The notes under the pieces are model-generated. The model was not told the DNA's origin, did no database searches, and worked only from the letters and a program-made list of their open reading frames with translations. Source: an uncultured Coprococcus sp. (GTDB taxonomy: Bacteria > Bacillota_A > Clostridia > Lachnospirales > Lachnospiraceae). Taken from it: a stretch of DNA of 24,740 bases. The first letter of the stretch is position 1. Every line of letters starts with the position of its first letter. The translations under genes were made by a program, and so were the position numbers. The stretch spans positions 1-24,740 of the forward strand of contig CAAGAB010000227.1 in the NCBI GenBank assembly GCA_900767685.1, written 5' to 3'. Shown piece by piece: positions 22,276 to 24,740 of this stretch.

Positions 22276-23016
22276 TCATTTTTTTGTTGCAAGGGGAAGA
22301 TTTTTCAATCTTGCTTCCTGGATGAGAGCTGGGATGGTTTCAAGAACCTCTTTGCGCTCCTTTGGTTTAAGTCCGTTTATGTCTATTGGGTCAAGAAATT
22401 CGATGATGACCCTGTGACTCCTGATAAAGTTGTGTTTGTTTGCTTCCATTATGTTGTCTGTTCCACATATGGATACAGGTACGATCGGACATCCGGCTTT
22501 CTGTGCAATCTTATATGCACCATCTTTAAAAGGAAGAAGTTCTTCTCCATCATTTCTGTGACCCTCAGGAAATACCATCATGGAATGTCCTGATTTTACG
22601 ATGTCGGCAGACTGCAGGATAGTTTCAAGCCCCTTCTTGAGATCTGATCTGTCCAAAAATGTACAGCCGATATCTTTCATGTACCATGGGAGTATAGGAA
22701 CCTTGAGGATTCCGTCCTTTGACATGAAACCGAGAGGTCTGTTAAGTGCGTTGTGACAGCACAGAATATCAAAGAAACTTCTGTGGTTGCCGACGAACAA
22801 AACGGGTTGATCTTTTGGTACTCGTTCAAGACCGATGACGGTTCGCTTTGCACCACATATGAACAGGACTATTCCAAAAAATCCCTGGACAAGTTTCTGG
22901 GCATGCCTGTACGCCTTCTCCTGATCCTTTTTTGCAAGAAGGTACAGATAAAGGTGATAAGGCGTGCAAAGAAGAATTCCCAGAAAAGCAAATATATATG
23001 CAAAAATTGTTCTCAA
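22276..23016 (-). CDS. plsC: 1-acyl-sn-glycerol-3-phosphate acyltransferase (PlsC-like), TTG start
   Basis: PlsC transfers an acyl chain to lysophosphatidic acid to make phosphatidic acid at the inner membrane. The 246-residue protein has an N-terminal membrane helix (3-26), the NHRSFFD motif (77-83) with catalytic His78 and Asp83, GCTFLDR at 117-123, and FPEGHRN (149-155). TTG 23016 is taken as start: AAGGAG lies 8 bases upstream, and the next Met is inside the domain. It follows the glucanotransferase stop by 25 bases, so it is co-transcribed with that gene. Other acyl-chain transfer roles are possible for the family. Confidence 0.88.
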   Translation of the reverse strand: MRTIFAYIFAFLGILLCTPYHLYLYLLAKKDQEKAYRHAQKLVQGFFGIVLFICGAKRTVIGLERVPKDQPVLFVGNHRSFFDILCCHNALNRPLGFMSKDGILKVPILPWYMKDIGCTFLDRSDLKKGLETILQSADIVKSGHSMMVFPEGHRNDGEELLPFKDGAYKIAQKAGCPIVPVSICGTDNIMEANKHNFIRSHRVIIEFLDPIDINGLKPKERKEVLETIPALIQEARLKNLPLATKK

Positions 23017-23041
23017 TATAGATTCTCCTTATATTATAAAA

Positions 23042-24610
23042 TTACTTCTCCTCGTTAGGCTCATTCTTCGGAACTGGAGTGAATCTTCCATAGAGCTTTG
23101 ATGTCTCTAGAAGTCTGTCTGACAGCTGCTTGTTAAGGTCGGAAGACTGGAACCTCCATGCCCAGTTACCCTCACCCACGCCAGGGGTGTTCATACGAGC
23201 CGTTGAGTCGAGCTTGAGCACATCCTGCATAGGCACGATTGCCATGTTCGCAACGGATGAAAAACATGCCCTGATCATAACCCAGCAGATGTCGCTTGCA
23301 TCGGTGCTGTAATATCTCCTGAGTTTGTCTTTTGATGCCTCGTATGCTTTGGTGTACCATCCGAGAGTTGTATCGTTGTCGTGTGTTCCTGTATAGCATA
23401 CACAGTTAGGTGTGTAGTTATGCGGAAGGAAGTCGTTCTCATTTGGATTTTCAAATGCAAACTGCAGGATCTTCATTCCAGGAAGACCGAATTTGTCTCT
23501 GAGCTCTATAACCGATTCATCGATCTCACCAAGATCCTCGGCGATGATAGGAAGATGATATCCCAGATTTGCCTCAAGCTGTGTAAAGAAGTTCAGACCA
23601 GGGGCCGGCTTCCATTCACCATTTATAGCGGTTTCCTCACCATAAGGAACTGCCCAGTAGCGGTCAAATCCTCTGAAGTGATCAATCCTGAGGAAGTCTG
23701 TGAGAGTGAGCTGGTATTTGATCCTCTCTATCCACCATGCATATCCTGTCTCGGTGTGTTTTTTCCAGTTGTACAGAGGATTGCCCCAGAGCTGTCCGGT
23801 TGCTGAGAAGTAATCAGGTGGCACACCTGCAACCTCGATAGGATAGCCCTTGGAATCGAGCATGAACAATTCCTGATTGGACCATACGTCTGCACTGTCC
23901 CATGCCAGGAATATAGGCGTATCTCCTACGATGCTGATGCCAAGGTCATTGGCGTATGTCTTGAGAGCCTGCCACTGCTCGGTAAAAAGAAACTGGAGAA
24001 AATTGTAGTATCCGATGCTGTCTGCGAGTTTCTTCTTCCATGTGGTCTTCTGTCTCGCTGTTGGCTTTTTCAGTGAATCATCCCACATGTACCACGGCAT
24101 TCCCTCATGGGCATCCTTGCCAGCCATGAAGAGAGAATAGTCAGCAAGCCATGACGTGTTCTTTACAAATGCGTCGAATCTTTCCATGAGTTCTTTGTCG
24201 GATGACAGCTCGTCTGTGTAGTCGGGATCGACAAATCTTTCATAGGCTTTTTTCAAAAGACTTGTTTTGAATTCGATAAGTGTTCCGTACTCAATCTTCT
24301 CGGGATCCCATGCAGGCATATCTGCAAAATCCTCGTCGAGTAAGAGTTTTTTCTTTCTGAGATGATCAATATCGATGATGAGTGGCTGTCCTGCAAATGC
24401 TGAAAATGGCTGATAAGGTGAATCACCGAAACCTGTATGTCCAAGTGGGAGTACCTGCCAAAGATTTAATCCAGAGGCTGCAAGAAAGTCGATAAACTGG
24501 TAAGCTCCAGGTCCGAGATCTCCGATTCCGTAAGGACTTGGAAATGATGTCGGATGAGCCAGAATGCCAGCGTATTTCTTAGGCTTTTTTTGGTTGTTCT
24601 GCTCTAACAT
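23042..24610 (-). CDS. malQ: 4-alpha-glucanotransferase (GH77, amylomaltase)
   Basis: MalQ moves alpha-1,4-glucan segments between maltodextrins, releasing glucose, in the cytoplasm. The 522-residue protein is a GH77 enzyme of normal length. The nucleophile Asp310 lies in LRIDHFRGFDRYWAVP, the acid/base Glu358 in IIAEDLGEI, and the transition-state stabiliser Asp411 in GTHDNDTTLGWY. Early family motifs include GILAHPTSFPSPYGIGDLG (15-33) and LPLGHTGFGDSPYQ. AGAGGAT lies upstream of the ATG. It heads the minus-strand group with PlsC-like, basic protein and CPBP genes. Its promoter region lies in or beyond the repeat at 24641, so regulation cannot be read. Confidence 0.96.
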   Translation of the reverse strand: MLEQNNQKKPKKYAGILAHPTSFPSPYGIGDLGPGAYQFIDFLAASGLNLWQVLPLGHTGFGDSPYQPFSAFAGQPLIIDIDHLRKKKLLLDEDFADMPAWDPEKIEYGTLIEFKTSLLKKAYERFVDPDYTDELSSDKELMERFDAFVKNTSWLADYSLFMAGKDAHEGMPWYMWDDSLKKPTARQKTTWKKKLADSIGYYNFLQFLFTEQWQALKTYANDLGISIVGDTPIFLAWDSADVWSNQELFMLDSKGYPIEVAGVPPDYFSATGQLWGNPLYNWKKHTETGYAWWIERIKYQLTLTDFLRIDHFRGFDRYWAVPYGEETAINGEWKPAPGLNFFTQLEANLGYHLPIIAEDLGEIDESVIELRDKFGLPGMKILQFAFENPNENDFLPHNYTPNCVCYTGTHDNDTTLGWYTKAYEASKDKLRRYYSTDASDICWVMIRACFSSVANMAIVPMQDVLKLDSTARMNTPGVGEGNWAWRFQSSDLNKQLSDRLLETSKLYGRFTPVPKNEPNEEK

Positions 24611-24640
24611 AATCTATCCTCTTTTCATAATAAGTAAAAC

Positions 24641-24740
24641 CAGAGCCAAGCCACCTCACAGTCTCTTGCGAGCCTGTTCGGCGTGTGTCTCCGAGGAGTT
24701 CAGAGCCAAGCCACCTCACAGTCTCTTGCGAGCCTGTTCG
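24641..24740. repeat. GC-rich direct repeat, 40-bp unit with 60-bp period, at window end
   Basis: Positions 24641-24680 and 24701-24740 are identical 40-bp units (starting CAGAGCCAAGCCACCTCACA), separated by 20 bp (GCGTGTGTCTCCGAGGAGTT). The second copy ends exactly at the window end. The repeat is about 60 percent GC and begins abruptly after AT-rich sequence just upstream of malQ, where a promoter would be expected. Sequence before the two units differs, so the first copy is the left boundary. Confidence 0.9.

Noticed and set aside
24641..24740. Possible CRISPR array
   Set aside because: Only two units, a 40-bp repeat with a 20-bp spacer is outside usual proportions, and no cas gene is present.

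Overview
The window looks like chromosomal DNA of an anaerobic, Gram-positive gut Firmicute of the Lachnospiraceae type, perhaps near Coprococcus, Butyrivibrio or Roseburia. The family guess rests on protein families rather than a marker gene: a Clostridium-type cellobiose phosphorylase, an Agr-like peptide signalling locus, GerA-type germination proteins, an SGNH hydrolase paired with a DUF4358 lipoprotein, InlB-type B repeats, AGGAGG ribosome binding sites and moderate GC content. I saw no rRNA, tRNA, CRISPR array, transposase or phage gene.

Layout. Positions 1-2140 (minus) hold most of a cellobiose phosphorylase gene, cut by the window edge, with a clear promoter and an overlapping palindrome. 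Positions 2361-5532 are a compact agr-like quorum-sensing locus. An AgrB-like peptidase, a LytTR response regulator and an AgrC-like GHKL sensor kinase run in that order on the minus strand. A 51-residue AgrD-like prepeptide gene reads divergently on the plus strand. The divergent region carries a LytTR-type direct repeat (two 9-bp half sites, 12-bp spacer) upstream of agrD, as expected for autoinduction. Positions 5803-8828 hold two convergent genes: an unknown membrane-anchored protein and a large cell-surface protein with InlB B repeats, cysteine-rich repeats, a Thr-rich stalk and a C-terminal membrane anchor. An aldose 1-epimerase (minus) follows, then an SGNH hydrolase and DUF4358 lipoprotein pair (plus).

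From 12088 to 20695 all genes read plus: flavin reductase-like protein, ispE (isoprenoid synthesis), an FCD-type GntR regulator, a gerA-type germination operon, ddl (cell wall), a DUF1934-like protein and a methyltransferase. The second germination gene fuses a GerAB-like permease to a short GerAC-like lipoprotein and seems to carry a 1-base frameshift near its end. From 24610 down to 20678 a minus-strand group encodes 4-alpha-glucanotransferase, a PlsC-like acyltransferase, a small anchored basic protein and a CPBP membrane protease. The CPBP gene meets the methyltransferase gene tail to tail with an 18-bp overlap.

The most interesting items are the divergent agr locus with its visible operator, the GerAB-GerAC fusion and frameshift, the tandem repeat that supplies the ispE start codon and Shine-Dalgarno sequence, the 21-bp inverted repeat abutting the ddl ribosome binding site, and the GC-rich 60-bp-period repeat where the window ends.
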